Below are positions 1 to 13,254 of a DNA stretch of 64,000 bases, piece by piece (position 1 is the stretch's first letter; each line of letters opens with the position of its first letter). The DNA comes from Dermatophagoides farinae (Eukaryota > Arthropoda > Arachnida > Sarcoptiformes > Pyroglyphidae). Position numbers and translations under genes: made by a program. The notes below the pieces were generated by a model. That model had not been told where the DNA came from and made no database searches. It worked only from the letters and a program-made list of their open reading frames with translations. Location of the stretch: NCBI RefSeq assembly GCF_024713945.1, contig NC_134681.1:992001-1056000 (forward strand), given 5' to 3'.

Positions 1-1
1 T

Positions 2-723
2 GCCGCTAGTCTTGAATATGCATGTGCTTCATATGGGGGTTTTTGTACTGGTACTATATTTGTTATCGATCATCAACGTCTTTCTGGTTTAGGTTATTGT
101 TTCAGTGCATCATTACCACCATTGCAAGCAGCATATGCTTTAAAAGCTATTGAAAAGATACAAAAATCACCTGAAACATTGGTTCAATTACGTGATAATT
201 GTAAACGAATGGATGAATTATTACGTTCATATCGATCATTGATCACTGTTGGTGGATTGGATATCTCGCCTATCAAACATCTTCGTTATACACGAACTAT
301 TGATGAATGGCTTGACGATGAACGATGTCCTGATTATATGGAACAGATCGATAATTTAATGGCAAATAATAGCCAAAATAGTATTTCCACTCATTATCGA
401 TTGGATACTATGCGATTGGAAAAAATTGTCGATTATGTATGTATAACAATTATTATTAAAAAAAATTTTTTTTTTCATTTCTTTTCACATCAATTATTTA
501 GGCATACAATCGTGGTTATGGTTTGACCGTTGCTCGTTATCTTGAACGTGCTGAACATAAACTTCCAAATCCAAGTATACGTTTGATTATTAATTCATTA
601 TTAACTAGCCAAGAATTGGAAAAAATAGCCACTATATTGGTCGAGATATTCGATGACATTGAGAAGGAATTTTTTAATGGAAAATTTTTCCACAAATCAA
701 ATGAACGTTCCAATATTGAATGA
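2..723 (+). CDS. SPTLC1: Serine palmitoyltransferase subunit 1, C-terminal part (partial)
   Basis: Two exons, 2-436 and 502-723, joined over a 65-nt intron (437-501, GTATGT...TTTAG) with phase 0. The frame is open to the left edge, so the N-terminus is missing. The reading contains GGFCTGT, VIDHQRLSGLGYCFSASLPP and, after the intron, ARYLERAEHKLPNPSIRL. These match the conserved C-terminal half of SPTLC1. The family product is the non-catalytic partner of SPTLC2/3 in the ER membrane; the heterodimer condenses serine with palmitoyl-CoA in the first step of sphingolipid synthesis. The PLP lysine belongs to the partner subunit, so none is expected here. The stop is TGA at 721-723. Identity is secure; the exon junction is inferred but fits the family exactly. 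Confidence 0.95.
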
Positions 724-1085
724 ATCGTGCCATTTGGACCACTAAATCCGATAACAAACAAGTAAACAAACAAACAAAACCATACTTACTTAGTCCAATT
801 TCATATCTCAAATTTAAATTTAAATTTAATCATCAAGTATTATTATTATCATGAACATTTTTTGGCTTAATTTTTGTTTTCAACTAACAATCTGTAAAAT
901 GAATAAATCTATTACAATATTTCATGCTTACATATTGATTGATATTATCATCAATTATCGCTGCCTTGTCACACAAATCTTGATATCACTATGCTATGCT
1001 ATGTGTAATGTATATGTGGATAAAGAGGAAAAATTTTTGTTAAAAAAAACTTGAAAAGAAAAATAAAATTTATTATTGATTGATT
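724..1085 (+). other. Probable 3'UTR of SPTLC1
   Basis: AT-rich non-coding sequence downstream of the SPTLC1 stop. An AATAAA hexamer at about 1062-1067 is the best poly(A) signal and would end the transcript near 1080-1095. No coding potential beyond short chance frames. Confidence 0.5.
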
Positions 1086-1096
1086 GATTGATTGAT
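1078..1096. repeat. (TGAT)n microsatellite
   Basis: A short perfect run of the tetranucleotide GATT/TGAT just after the likely SPTLC1 poly(A) site. The same motif recurs at about 8450-8478, 54605-54625, 55140-55168 and 57630-57657. Confidence 0.8.
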
Positions 1097-4000
1097 TCAA
1101 ACATGTCAATATGTGTATATATATTGAAAATAATTCAAATCATATTGAATAAACAATTCTTCTTTTGCCTTTTTTTTCATTTTTTTTTTACTTGTAAAAA
1201 ATCGATTGTAATCATAATCGATGGAGGTGTGTGTGTGTTTTCATTTACATGTTCATTCATTCATTCATTCATTTTATTCATTTATTCAACAAAAACTATC
1301 GTGAATAGCAAAATGCACGTTTTTCGTTTACTCATTGTGGTCAAATATCTTGTCATCATCACATGGAAATATTATATATGATCATATCATATTTTAACGA
1401 ATATATGATAATGATGATGATGATGATGGCTATTTTTCACTTTGTTCTTAACGAAAATTTTCACTGCGGATATTATTATTATATCCGATTATGTAATTAC
1501 AAAAACCAAAAAAAAGAAAAGAAAAAGAAAAAACTTTAGCTCGATAAACGATGCATCGATCTAATCAATCGTTTTATCCGAAAAGATCATGATGGAAAAG
1601 AAAAGAAAAATTGCCATTCAATAGTCAAAAATTTTCTCATCAGATTGTTGCCGTTGTTGTTGTTGTCGATGATTCTAATTTACTCAATCAGTCATTTATC
1701 ATCAACTACCGTTTTGATTATGATGTTTTAGACAATTTTTTTATTTATTTCTTTCGTTTTTTTTTTGTTTTTGGTTTTCGCATTCGTCTCCCCCTTTTTT
1801 ATTTTTGTTTGAATCTATATAGTCAATAATGATGATTCATTGGAAAATGAAGTAAAAAAAAATTTGTCAGTTTTAGACATGATGATGATGAGAATAGTGA
1901 TGTTAGTAGACACACACTGGTGGCGGTGGTATTGATGATGATGTGGAGAAAGTGTTGTCTATCTTGTGTTTTTTTTTGTTCCTGATTTTTTTTTGTCCAC
2001 TATTAACAGAGTTAATCATCATCATCATCATCATCATACGGGCATTTCGATTGTTTGTATATGATGAGTATTCGATAGTTTGATTTTTCATCAATTTTTT
2101 CTCCTCTCTCTACTCTATCTCATATATGACGATGTTGAACATTTTCATTTTTCGATTGATCGATGGATTGATCCTCTCTGTAGTGTAAAAAAAGGTACGA
2201 GAAAAAAAACAATGGCTATACATACGAAGAAAGAAAAAATTTTTTTTTTTTTTTCATAATATTTTTTCACGATTCGTCACTTGTATGACAAAACTTTAAT
2301 TTTTCATTTTCGTTTCTATTTCCGAAAAATTTTTTTTTTTTCGTTGTTGAAAGTGTTATATTGGCCAATGTCCATCGGATATATATATGTGAATGTTTAT
2401 GTGTAGTATATATATACTCTTATGATGTGTGATTACATATTATTTGTTTGACAAAAAAAAAATGAAAAGAAAATTTGATTTTTTTTTCTTCGTTTGTTTG
2501 TTGTTTGTTTGTTTGTTTCACTATGTATTTACATTTGTGATCATCATCATCATCATTTTCATTTCATTTCATTTTTTTTTTTACTTTATTTGAGCTAAAT
2601 TTAGAATTCATTCATTCAGTCATTCATAGTGTATGTATGTATGTATGTCTGGGGTTATTTTCTGTTCATATATATATTCGGATTATAATCGTATTATATA
2701 TTTGGACGATCAAACGATCGAAAGATCGAACGATCGATCGATTGAATAATAAAATAAAAGTTTGAATGAATTTTGTTAATATTCTTTGTATTTTTCATTT
2801 TTTTTTTTTAGTTTGTGAATTGAGTGAATTTTGTGTGAAGGAAAATTGAATTTTCGTTGTTGTTGTTGTTTAAAAATTGAAAATTATCCGTGCAAAAGAT
2901 GGATTTTCTTTTTTTGGCCGTTTTTTTTCGTGTTTGGTTCTGTGTGTGTGTGTGCATGTTCACGGTTAATTGAGTAATCTCATCAAACAAACAAAAATGA
3001 GATTTGATACAAAATGTACAATGAAAAAAAAAGTTGAATATAAAGGATTCATCCAATTTTGTTTGCATCTCTCGATGATGCTAAACCGATTTCGATTTCT
3101 ACAATCATCTCAGATGGATTTTTCTTTTTCTTTTTCAAATAATCTGTTGTTTTGTTTTGTTTTTTTCAAATCACACATGTGATTGGATGCATCGAATGAT
3201 TAATCATTCATTACTAACGATGATGACAATAGCTATGATCATCAATCGATTAATATATAATATATGAATATGAATATGAATATGAATATAAGTTTGATTT
3301 TGAAATTTTGTTTTCTAATTGTGTGAGAGAAGCAAACAAAAAATTTTTTTCCCCTTTGCAATACAATTTCCGATTACATATTATAATTGTTGTCGATTGT
3401 AAAACTTGATTGAACCACTGTCATCATCATCATCATGTCAAGTGTTAAGTCTTTTTTGTTTTTTTTTCATCATCATTACCATGCAAAATCAAGCAAGTGA
3501 CAATAATAAGGAACATTTGAAATTTTAAATTCAAAAGTAACAACAACAACAACAACAACAAAAATTGAAACGGATATGAATTAAAATAAAGTTCAACGTA
3601 TGGAACTATCTCTCCGGATTTTTTTTTTGTTTTGTTTTGTTTTGTTCAAATTATATTGGATCAGAAATGAAAAAAAATGTCCATGTCCATGTCCACCAAC
3701 GGGTCAGTTGCAACAACAACAACAATATTTGTTTTGATCAACCAAACAAACAAAAAAAAAATAAAATAAAAATACAAGAAATGAAGAAAAAAACAAAAAA
3801 AAAAGAGAGAAGTTTTTGTATGAATTTCGGAAATGAAATGCAGAAATAAAATAAAAACCTATTATGACCAAATAGCCATCACAATGATAATAATAATGAT
3901 GATGATTTGATTTGATTCGTGTTTATGACATGACAAATAAATGGAAAAAAAATTTTTTTAATTTCAAATTAAAAAAAACTAAAAAACATTGATGACTACT

Positions 4001-5582
4001 GAAACTGACCACTGGTGTTGATGATGATGGACATTCATTTGTTGTTGTTGTTGTTGATAAATGTTTGATGTTTTCTCATAATTAAATTGTTTTTTTTTCT
4101 CCATTCATTTGGTTTTGGATAATTAATATTATTATATCATCATCATCATCATCATCATTATAATCATCAGCAACTGAGATTATAATTATAATAATATCAT
4201 GACAAGAAGAAGAAGAAGAACAGAGAAAAGATTAGTTTGTTTTTTTTTTTTTTTTTTTTGATTGAATGAATGGATTTTAGATTTTAAATTTGGCGATTTC
4301 GATATTTTTTTGTTTATCGTTAATCATAATCATAATAATAATAATAAACCTGAATCTATCCATCAATCATCATCATCATCATCATCAACCATGTTATCAA
4401 TCATCATCATTGGATTAGATCAATAGGATTGTTTTGTTTTCCCATTTGGATTGATTTTTTTTGATTTCTTCTTCTTTTTTTCTCTTTTAAAATATTATTA
4501 TTATCACATTGATGAAATCAATTTGAAATAAATGGACATACATTGTGTGTGTGTGTGCGTTTGAACCATATGATTTGTTGTCATTCAAATATCAATAACA
4601 ACAACAACAACAACAACGATAACAACAACAACAACAAGGAGCTTGTTCGTGGTAACAAATAGTCGGTTATTATCACCCATTATTAGAATCAATTTTTTTT
4701 TAATCTGTGAAAATAACGTGAATTGCTTTTATATTCAAAAAAAAATTTTTTTTATTGTAAAATGGGTGGACATATCGTGATGTTTGCAAACGGGGAAAAA
4801 AATTGATTTGAATAATTCCTTTTTTCGTTGTTGTTATCAGTACAACTTGTTATTATTATAATTTGAATTGATGAACCCTATCATCATCATCATATTTATC
4901 TGGCCATATTTTTTTTTTTTTTTTGCCAATCTATGATGATCTTAAGTTATTATTCCAAAAAAAGAAAAAAAAATGAAAGGAAAAAAAAACAGATTCAATT
5001 TTGTGTTTGATTTGAATTTATTTTTTTTTCTCGTGATTTGTTTGTTTTCATCATCATCGAGTTTTTATCGGTCATATTTGTAGCTGATTATGATGTGTTT
5101 TATAATAATAAAAAAAATGAATTATTGGAATAAAAAAAAAAAAAAATTCATTAAAATTCAAACAGTCACTGTGTGTGTGTGTGTGCGTGTGTAGGATGGA
5201 ATCAATTGTGGAGAATTTACGAAAAATAAAACTGTAAAAATCCTCCATATATAAATCATCATTCAATATATGATGATGATCAGTTTGATGATGTGATTGC
5301 AAAACAAAACAAAACAAAAAATTGAAAACATAAACATTGGGCCAAACCTTTTTTTTTTGTTCTCCACCAATCAATCCAATCCCCTTTTGTTCATGTATTT
5401 GGATTATTATGTAATACTTTATTATATATATATTGCCTTTAAGCTGAATATGATAATAATAATGATAATAATTGCACTTTATTTCAGTCGAGAAATATAT
5501 TTATTTCATTTATCTAATCTTGTGATGATGATGATGATGATGATATATGTATAATTCAATTACCTGATTTAAAAATGAAATC

Positions 5583-5646
5583 TGACCAGCCAACCAGCCA
5601 ACCAGCCAACCAGCCAACCATCCGACCGACCGACCGACCGACCGAC
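5583..5646. repeat. Compound tetranucleotide array, CAACCAGC units then GACC units
   Basis: Four near-perfect 8-mers (CAACCAGC) pass through a short transition (CATCC) into about six copies of GACC. It is unusually C-rich for this AT-rich region and strand-asymmetric (no T in most of it). Confidence 0.85.
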
Positions 5647-6449
5647 CTCAAAGTTGTTGATTTTTAATCTTTTTTTTCAACTTCTTTGCCGTAGATTTAA
5701 CATTTTTTTCAGACAGAGTGAAAGTGCGAAAATTCAATGTATCATCATTTTCTTCTTAACCGGATCAAATAACACATGAACACAAACCACAATCTCAATC
5801 TTTATTGATTAATGCCATCAAATTGTCTTTTTTTTTCTTCAACAACAACTGTAACTAAATTTTCAAACTTTAATGATTAATGTCCTAGATTGGCTTTGTT
5901 GAATCATTTTCGGGTAAATGTCACAATCATCATCCTCATTATCAGCAAAAAAAAAAATTTCACTAAATTGATCGGGTAAATCCCGACAAAAAAACGAACA
6001 AATTCATTTGATTCAGATTGATATTGGATGCGTGTCGATTATAATAGCGGCTGGTTTTTTTTTGCAGAAAAAAAACACAAAAATATTCTTTAAATTTAAA
6101 TTTCATTAAAATTTTCAAGAAAAAAAAATCGATTCAAATTGACAACAAATAAATAAAATTGTTGCTGCTGCTACTACATTGGTACCACTACTACCTAATG
6201 CCAGACAATTGGTGATGATGATGATGGACATTGGTTTTTGCAAACATTCAACACAGTCTTTTTCATTACATACCATGCTATGGATGGTTGGATGGACATT
6301 ATTTAAACACAATCAGCTAATCGGGCTATTTTTAGGATAATTTTCCATTCGTCTTATTTGTTCGTTGTACTACGGTTATGTATTGGGCTCCAATCTCTTC
6401 AATTGAGATGGACGACGACGATGAAAACGAAGACGAAGACGACGACGAC

Positions 6450-6481
<32 letters not shown>

Positions 6482-7290
6482 CCGAATATATGTTGTGTGT
6501 GTCCATTTTTAGAGTTAGTAATGTAAGTAGCTTCAAAATCAACATCAACAACAATAAAAAAAAAACAGTGAAAGAAAATACAAATCTTAAAGCTCAATTG
6601 AGAATTCCAAATTGGAATGTGAATGTAAAACATGTGTGTATGTTTTTTACTGAAAATTTTTTCATTTTTTTCATTTTTTTTTTTTTTTTTGAAGATCGAG
6701 TTTTTCTATTGACGATGATGATGGTGATTATGGAAGACAAACCAAAAAAAAAAAAAAAACAAATCGATCAATCAATGATTCTAATCAATCAACATAATAA
6801 TTCAATTTTTTTCCAAATCAAAAAAAAAAAAATAAAAATTCTTGATCAAACAGACAAAATTTCATTCGCTTTCAATGGCCATATGATAATGATGACGGAT
6901 ATTGGTGTGAATCGAATGAGATGAAAATCTAAATTTATAACCAAAAAAAAAAAAAAAATTTTTTCCTCTTGTCTTGTTTGTCATTCGCACACATCATATC
7001 GTATTGTTTGATATGTGACACATACACTACATGCATAGCCATATGTTTTCAGTACGGATATTCATACCGAACGATCCATCAATGTATCGATACACACACT
7101 ATAACAAGGTTAAGCTAAAGTTTGTCATCGATAAAATTTTATTTATTCTATTGATGAAATGAAAAAAAGAAAAAAAAAATTTTCCCATTTTACATCAATC
7201 GGAAAAGTGTGAATTTCTGTCTTCGTTTTGCGTGTGTGTGTGTGTGTGTGTCCAGATCTGTAATGGCGATATGAATGGTGAAAAAAATGA

Positions 7291-7291
7291 C

Positions 7292-7325
<34 letters not shown>
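7291..7325. repeat. (CAA)n trinucleotide repeat
   Basis: About eleven CAA units, one of many CAA/TTG arrays in the window (others at about 4599-4637, 7434-7452, 9508-9538 and 33439-33480). Confidence 0.85.
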
Positions 7326-8445
7326 AAGATTATTATATCTCAGATAGAAGTGAAAAAAAATGGTGCCATTTTTAAGAAGAAGAAGAAAAAAAATGAGATT
7401 TATTTGTCGTTATCTCAGACAGACAAAGAGAACAACAACAACAACAACAACAAAAAAAGGTTCCTTGTTGTTGACTTGTACCAAAATGGAAAACACACAT
7501 CTTTTTGTTGTTGTTGTTGTTGTTGTGTGTATAAATGAAATAAATCTACTCAAATGTTGGTGGTGATGACATGTGATAATGATGATGATGATAAAATTAT
7601 TGCTAAAGTCTCAAAAAAAACCATTGAAAAAATTTTATCTTTTTTTCCCACTTTTACAATTTAAAATGTAATAAATTTTCAATTCTGAATGTTCCTCTCT
7701 CCTCTCTCTCTCTCTTTCAACTGTTCAATCGATTTGATTTTTCTGTTCATCTTTTTTTTTACTGGCCATTATTTGACCTACTAAATAATGATAATAATAA
7801 TAATTTATATTTGATTTGGTGTGAAATCAATTTCAATCAAAAAAAAAATTTTTTTTTTCAATTATTGCTGCCTGTGATGATCATTATCGGTATTTTTCAT
7901 CTTTTTTTTTCTCTTATCTTTGATCATAATTGACGACGATGATGATGATGATGATGATGATAATGGAAGATGCGTTGGCTTCTGGTTTTTCTTGGTTTTT
8001 CGTTATTTTTTTTTTTTTTTAGATTTCGTGCTTTATTAAATTATCAAATTTGTTGAAATTGAAATCGAAATTTCTATGGTTTTTTTTATTGATTTTTTTT
8101 ATTGGTTTAATTTCGGGGGGGTGGGGAAAAAAAGTTATATATGATGACATTACATAGAAAAATATATATATATAAATATACGACGATGTTGATGCTAATT
8201 TTATCCAATTGGGTCAAAATAGAAAAAATTTAATATTTTTTTTTTCTTCAGTGCAATCATTATGTGTGTTGTGTGTGTAAAATTGTAAAATTATCCTTTC
8301 CCTTGATTCAATACAATGATGAATTGGAATCATAATAATAAAAATGGTCGATTGGAATGAAAATTATTAGAACAAAATTGTTCAAAAGTTAAAATCATCA
8401 TCACAATCACCACGTATGGAAAAGAAAAAAAAAATTATTCAATCG

Positions 8446-8477
<32 letters not shown>

Positions 8478-8523
8478 ATCATGGATGATGAATTCTTTTC
8501 AACCATTCATGATGAACAAAACA

Positions 8524-8551
8524 TACACACACACACACACACACACACACT
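8524..8551. repeat. (CA)n dinucleotide repeat
   Basis: A perfect CA run of about 13 units. A reverse-orientation GT run follows at about 8638-8652, so the pair forms a loose inverted repeat. Confidence 0.85.
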
Positions 8552-9305
8552 TCACAGATATAATTTGGATTTTCTAATTTTAGAATTAAAAAAAAAAAAT
8601 TTCCAATTTCAAGTTCCATATCAATAAATTCGTATGTTGTGTGTGTGTGTGCGGCTTCATACGTGAATTTTATCATGAAGATGATGATGAATGAGTTAAA
8701 ATATGCCCAAAAAAAATAACCCGTTATATTCCAACAACAACAACAGCAAAAAATAATTGTCTTTAATGAATATGAATTGGAATGGAAACAAAAAAAACAA
8801 ATGTGACATTTTTCATTTTTTTCTTTTCAAAATTCTAATTCATAACTCCAAAAAAAAAAAAGAAAAAATGTGATTCATCAAAAATTCCAAAACGCACACG
8901 CACAGGAACATAATTATATCAAGCAAAAGTCAAGTAAATTAAAAATAAACAAACAAACATTATGGGTTCTGTGTGTGTGTGTGTGTGTTTGAGGACAAAT
9001 TATTATTTTTTTTCATTTCTTTTTTCTTTCCATCATTGATGAATAGTTCAAATGACCAAAGGAGAGAAAAAGAGAGAGAGAAGAAAAAAGAATCCAAAAT
9101 TTTTTTAAAATTTTTTCTGTCTCTGTCGATGATGATGTCTACCTCTCTCTCTCTCTTTCTCTTTTTCATTCACAATTCAGACTATCCTTTTTTTACCCAT
9201 TTTACTTGGCCTATGGCTATTATCATCATCATCATCATCGTCATATGATGATGATAATGGTGTTGCTGATGATGATGATGATTATGATGGAGCCAAATGA
9301 ATTGG

Positions 9306-9331
9306 TTTCGAGGTTATTTTTAACCTCGAAA
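9306..9331. other. Perfect 11-bp stem hairpin
   Basis: TTTCGAGGTTA at 9306-9316 and its exact reverse complement at 9321-9331 enclose a TTTT loop. It is not a microsatellite product, because the arm has mixed sequence. Function unknown. Confidence 0.8.
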
Positions 9332-10318
9332 AAAAAGGTTTTCTGTCATTATTATTATTATTCAGTTTGTAAATATTGTATGTAGTAGTTAATGTTAATA
9401 GTATATATATATATTGGTGGAGGTGGTAGTGTTTTCATCATCATTTGTTACACATACAATAGATGACCACATTTTCAATGTATATGGCTTTGATTGTAAC
9501 AAAAAACAACAACAACAACAGCAACAACAACAACAACAAAAAAGTTAAAATGAATGGAATGTGATTTATATATAATCAGGTTCCAATTTAGCTGACAATC
9601 ATCATCATCATCATCATCATCATTATTATTGTTGTGATGGATAAGAATGTATCGTTGTTAAAGAAAAATTTACCCTTTAAAAAAACGTGCTAGGCTCCTA
9701 GTTTTTTTTCTTGTCTTAAAAATTTACAAAAAAAAGTTTGTCCATTCAAAATGACAAAATATGTGTACAAACAATTCGTTCGTTATGCTACCGATTTGAA
9801 TCCATTCCATTGGTTTTTTTATTGTATCAGAAAAAAATCGATCTTTTTAAATCAAATCGTGATTAACCAAAAAAAAAAAATCAGATATAATTTAATTTAC
9901 ATTCATCCATTATCGGACACACACACACATACAAACGAAAAAGAGAAAGTGAACAAACAAAAAGCTATGATGATGATGATGATGATGATGATCGTCGTTA
10001 TTCATCACGATTTTGTTTTTTTTTCTGGTTAGAAAAAAAAAGAGAAAAAAAAACTAAATATTGATGAGCAGAAAAAGAAAAACAGCAAGAAAAACCGTTA
10101 GTAGAATCCTCTTTTTATATACGAATGATTTTTGTCATCAGATGCATTGTTAAGATGGTGAAAGATGAGAGAAAAAAAAACAAGTTGAGAACAAGAGTGA
10201 CCAAATAGAAAAAAAAAACATTGCGGTTATTCAATGTTGATGATGATAACCAAAACTAATGTAACATCCATTCTCGTTTTTTGAATGATTTTTTTTCTCT
10301 CTCTCCTCTTTCACAAGC

Positions 10319-10325
10319 TATAAAA
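10319..10325 (+). promoter_or_regulatory. Candidate TATA box for the Asn-rich protein gene
   Basis: TATAAAA, with a possible start site about 25-30 nt downstream near 10350. It lies upstream of a plausible 5'UTR exon whose splice donor (GTAAGT at 10742) would pair with the acceptor at 11083-11084. Inferred from spacing only. Confidence 0.35.
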
Positions 10326-10741
10326 ACTTCATACAGATTTTTTTTTCATAATCATTTAACCCGTGAGTGTGTATGTGTGTCTGTGTGTGTGCGCGCGTTC
10401 AAAGTGTTAAATTGTATTATTATATATATTGTGTTGAAGTTTTTATATTCATAATTGTTCATCAAATGTGAATTTTATCATCACAACATAATCCACGGTG
10501 TACAATTTTTTGTGTTTTTGTGTTTGTGTTTGTGTCTGCATACATGCATGTGTTTATATGTCATTGGTTATTGTTAATGTTCATCGTGGTAAATGCGTCT
10601 AAGTGATGCAACAGTAGCCAAGAAAAAAAAAGAAAAAGAAAATCAAATCTAATCCAATGAAAATTAATTTTGTTTTCACATCCATCTGATTTATGTGTGT
10701 GTGTGCGTCTGAATTCTGGTGTTGATTTTTCAAATTAAATC

Positions 10742-11084
10742 GTAAGTTTTTTCCCTTCCATACCATTCACAAAATTTTTAATCATCAACGATGAGAATTT
10801 GAACAAAAAAAAATTTAGTTTTTTTTAATCATCATCACCGATATTTAAGAGGAAAAAATTTCTTAAATTTAAAAAAAAAATGAAATTATTAAAAATAATG
10901 AATTCGTTTCATTTTTTTTTGTATAATTTCATTTAACCAATTTTTTGTTCTCATTTTCTTCAACATTGATGATGATAATAATGATTGATTATTAATCAAT
11001 TATTCATTTGATTGATTGAATTTTGTTTGTTTTTTGTACTTTTCATTTAAAAATTTAAAATTATACTCTCATAATCTCTTTTAG
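10742..11084 (+). other. Candidate 5'UTR intron
   Basis: It starts with a consensus donor GTAAGTTTT and ends in a pyrimidine-rich CTCTTTTAG. It would join an untranslated exon (about 10350-10741) to the exon carrying the ATG at 11125. Confidence 0.4.
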
Positions 11085-11124
11085 GCGAAAACAAAAACAA
11101 AAAAAATATCAAAACATCGACACA

Positions 11125-13254
11125 ATGAATCGATACAATTCATTGTCGATGAATGTTTTAACTATCATCATTATCATCATCATCGGTACATTGGCCATAT
11201 TGATACAATGTCAACCTGATGTGAATGATTATAATAAAAATCGACATAGCCGTCATCAACAACATCATCATCATATTCATCGTTTGAATCGTAATTATAA
11301 TAATAATAATAATGATAAATCTGGCCATGATGTTGGTTTTGTCATGATGAATGATCGTCGTGATGATCAAAATAATAATCATGGTTATGATACAAATTCT
11401 AATAATGGTGGTCAGAATAATGCCGTAACCGGTAGTAGTAATAGTGGTGGTAATAGTGGACAGAAAAAATCTTCATATAAAGTACTTTATCTTCCGGTTA
11501 TACCGGTAAAAACGGCTAAACATCGTTCCACAAATAATAACAACAACAATAATAATAATAATAATGGTAGGAATGAAAATTCTTTATCTCTTTGTGTGTG
11601 TTTGTGTGTTGTGTTTGAGACATTTTTTTCTAAAAATCAAATTCTACATCAAATTCAGGTGGAACTAGTGGCAATAATCATGTTAACAATAACGAAATGG
11701 GTAGCTATGCACAGGCTTCATCATATGGTCCTGGTTCAAATGGACCAAATGATGGTGATTATCAAGAATCACCACTGTCAACCAATGGTAATTATGGCGG
11801 TTCTGGATCTAGTTCTGGTTAGTTAACAATATTATTCTAATTATTTTATATTATCATTTCTAAAATATTATTTCGTAACATTCATAGTTGCTGATTTTAA
11901 TGAAGAATCACCTGTTATACCGGTGATTATCATACAGAAAAGTGAAGATTCAGGTAGTAGTAGCAGCAGCAGTAATAATAATAATAATGGCAAATTACAA
12001 TCACCAATGGCATCATCAATGATGATGATGAACAATAATAATAATAATAATAATGGACCTGTTCATAAACAAGCATCGACAACCATAAGTAATTATAATT
12101 CAATGGCAATGGATTCACCTCCATCATCATTATCATCGAATTCAAATTTTAATAACAATAATCATCATCAAAATCAAAATAATAATAATAATAATAACCA
12201 TCATATGGGTCATAGTTTTCATGGTAATAATGGAATATTTCCACCACCATTTGGTACAAATTTCAATACACCAAACAATGGCTTTAGAGGAGATACATTC
12301 GGTAATATTGCATCGAAATCTATTCGTGATATTCGTCATCCACATAATATGGATAATTTTATGCATAATAATAATAATAATAACAATGGTATTCAACCAT
12401 TTAATATGATGAATAATAATAATATTGTTCCATTTGGTCATTATAATGGTAATGCCAACCTAATCAACAACAACAACAATAATAATATCATGGATAATAG
12501 TAAATTTAATGGTTTTACGAATCTGATGCCTCCATCTGGTGTTAACAACGTTGTCAACAAACATCATACTAATCATTTATTGGATACATCACCATTTGAA
12601 CATAATCATTTTGGTTCAGCATCGAATACATTTAGTAGCAATCCAGTGGCGCCCATTATACCACCATTCAATAATAATGGTCCAAATAATCACAATAATA
12701 ATAATAATAATAATAATATTAACAACAATATCAACAACAATAATAACAATAAAAATCAGCCCGGTAATTTTCATAATTCTGGACCAGGAAATTTTGTCGG
12801 CCAAGGCTTTAGTTCAAGTACATCGTATGGTGGTAATCCAGCAGCTATGATGGGACCATTTGCTCCAGCAGCTTTTCCTGGTGCTGCATTCATTCCACCA
12901 CAGGTGAATAAATTCCTTACGAATTTGAATCATGCTGCTGCAGCGGCTGCTACCAATAGCCATGGTGGTCCATATGCATTTACATTTGGTCCTGGTTTTG
13001 CCAATGGTTTTGGAGGAGGAGCCAATATCAATGGCGGTAGTGGTGGTGCTGTTGGTGGTGGTGGTGGTGGTGGTGCTGGAGGAGGATTTCAGAATGAAGG
13101 TGGAAAATTTAACGGTGGTTTTGGCAGCTTTGGATCATCATCAACTTCATTCGGACCAAACGGTTTTGGTGCTGGTTTTGGTACGAATAATAATGGAAAT
13201 AATGCTGTTCCTACTAGCGGTAAAGTTGGTCCATTATCATGGAAAGTTTGTTAG
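11125..13254 (+). CDS. Secreted Asn/Gly-rich low-complexity protein, unrecognised
   Basis: Three exons: 11125-11566, 11659-11817 and 11888-13254. The introns are 92 nt and 70 nt, both phase 1, and the joined product is 655 aa. Residues 1-29 form a signal peptide with an Ile-rich core (TIIIIIIIGTLAILIQC). The mature chain has His-rich and poly-Asn tracts, then Asn/Gly/Pro/Phe-rich sequence, an Ala run in NLNHAAAAAATNS, and a Gly-rich tail ending GPLSWKVC. The peptide PVIPV occurs twice (residues 124-128 and 209-213), each in a short hydrophobic segment. I recognise no family. The composition suggests an extracellular matrix, cuticle or secretion protein, which is inference only. The start is the first ATG after the candidate UTR acceptor and sets up the signal peptide. 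Most poly-Asn is encoded by AAT, so some tracts may vary between individuals. Confidence 0.75.

Larger units (their letters stand above)
1097..10340. other. Gene-free, microsatellite-rich interval
   Basis: About 9.2 kb between SPTLC1 and the Asn-rich protein gene. It is made of A and T homopolymers, (CAT/ATG)n, (CAA/TTG)n, (CA/GT)n and short tetranucleotide arrays in AT-rich filler. Every open frame here translates to repeat-derived poly-Met, poly-His, poly-Gln or poly-Lys, and none resembles a protein family. It may hold regulatory DNA for the flanking genes, but I see no specific element apart from the repeats and the hairpin listed separately. Confidence 0.7.

Noticed and set aside
6358-6924. 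188-codon plus-strand frame with poly-Met
   Set aside because: The frame runs through (GAT)n and A/T homopolymers; no family resemblance and no splice context.
9680-9710. CTAGG-CT-CCTAG followed by a T run, terminator-like
   Set aside because: The loop would be only two bases and there is no transcription unit it would end.
11930-12850. Ile-, Tyr- and His-rich frames overlapping the Asn-rich gene
   Set aside because: Out-of-frame readings of AAT repeats in the real exon.
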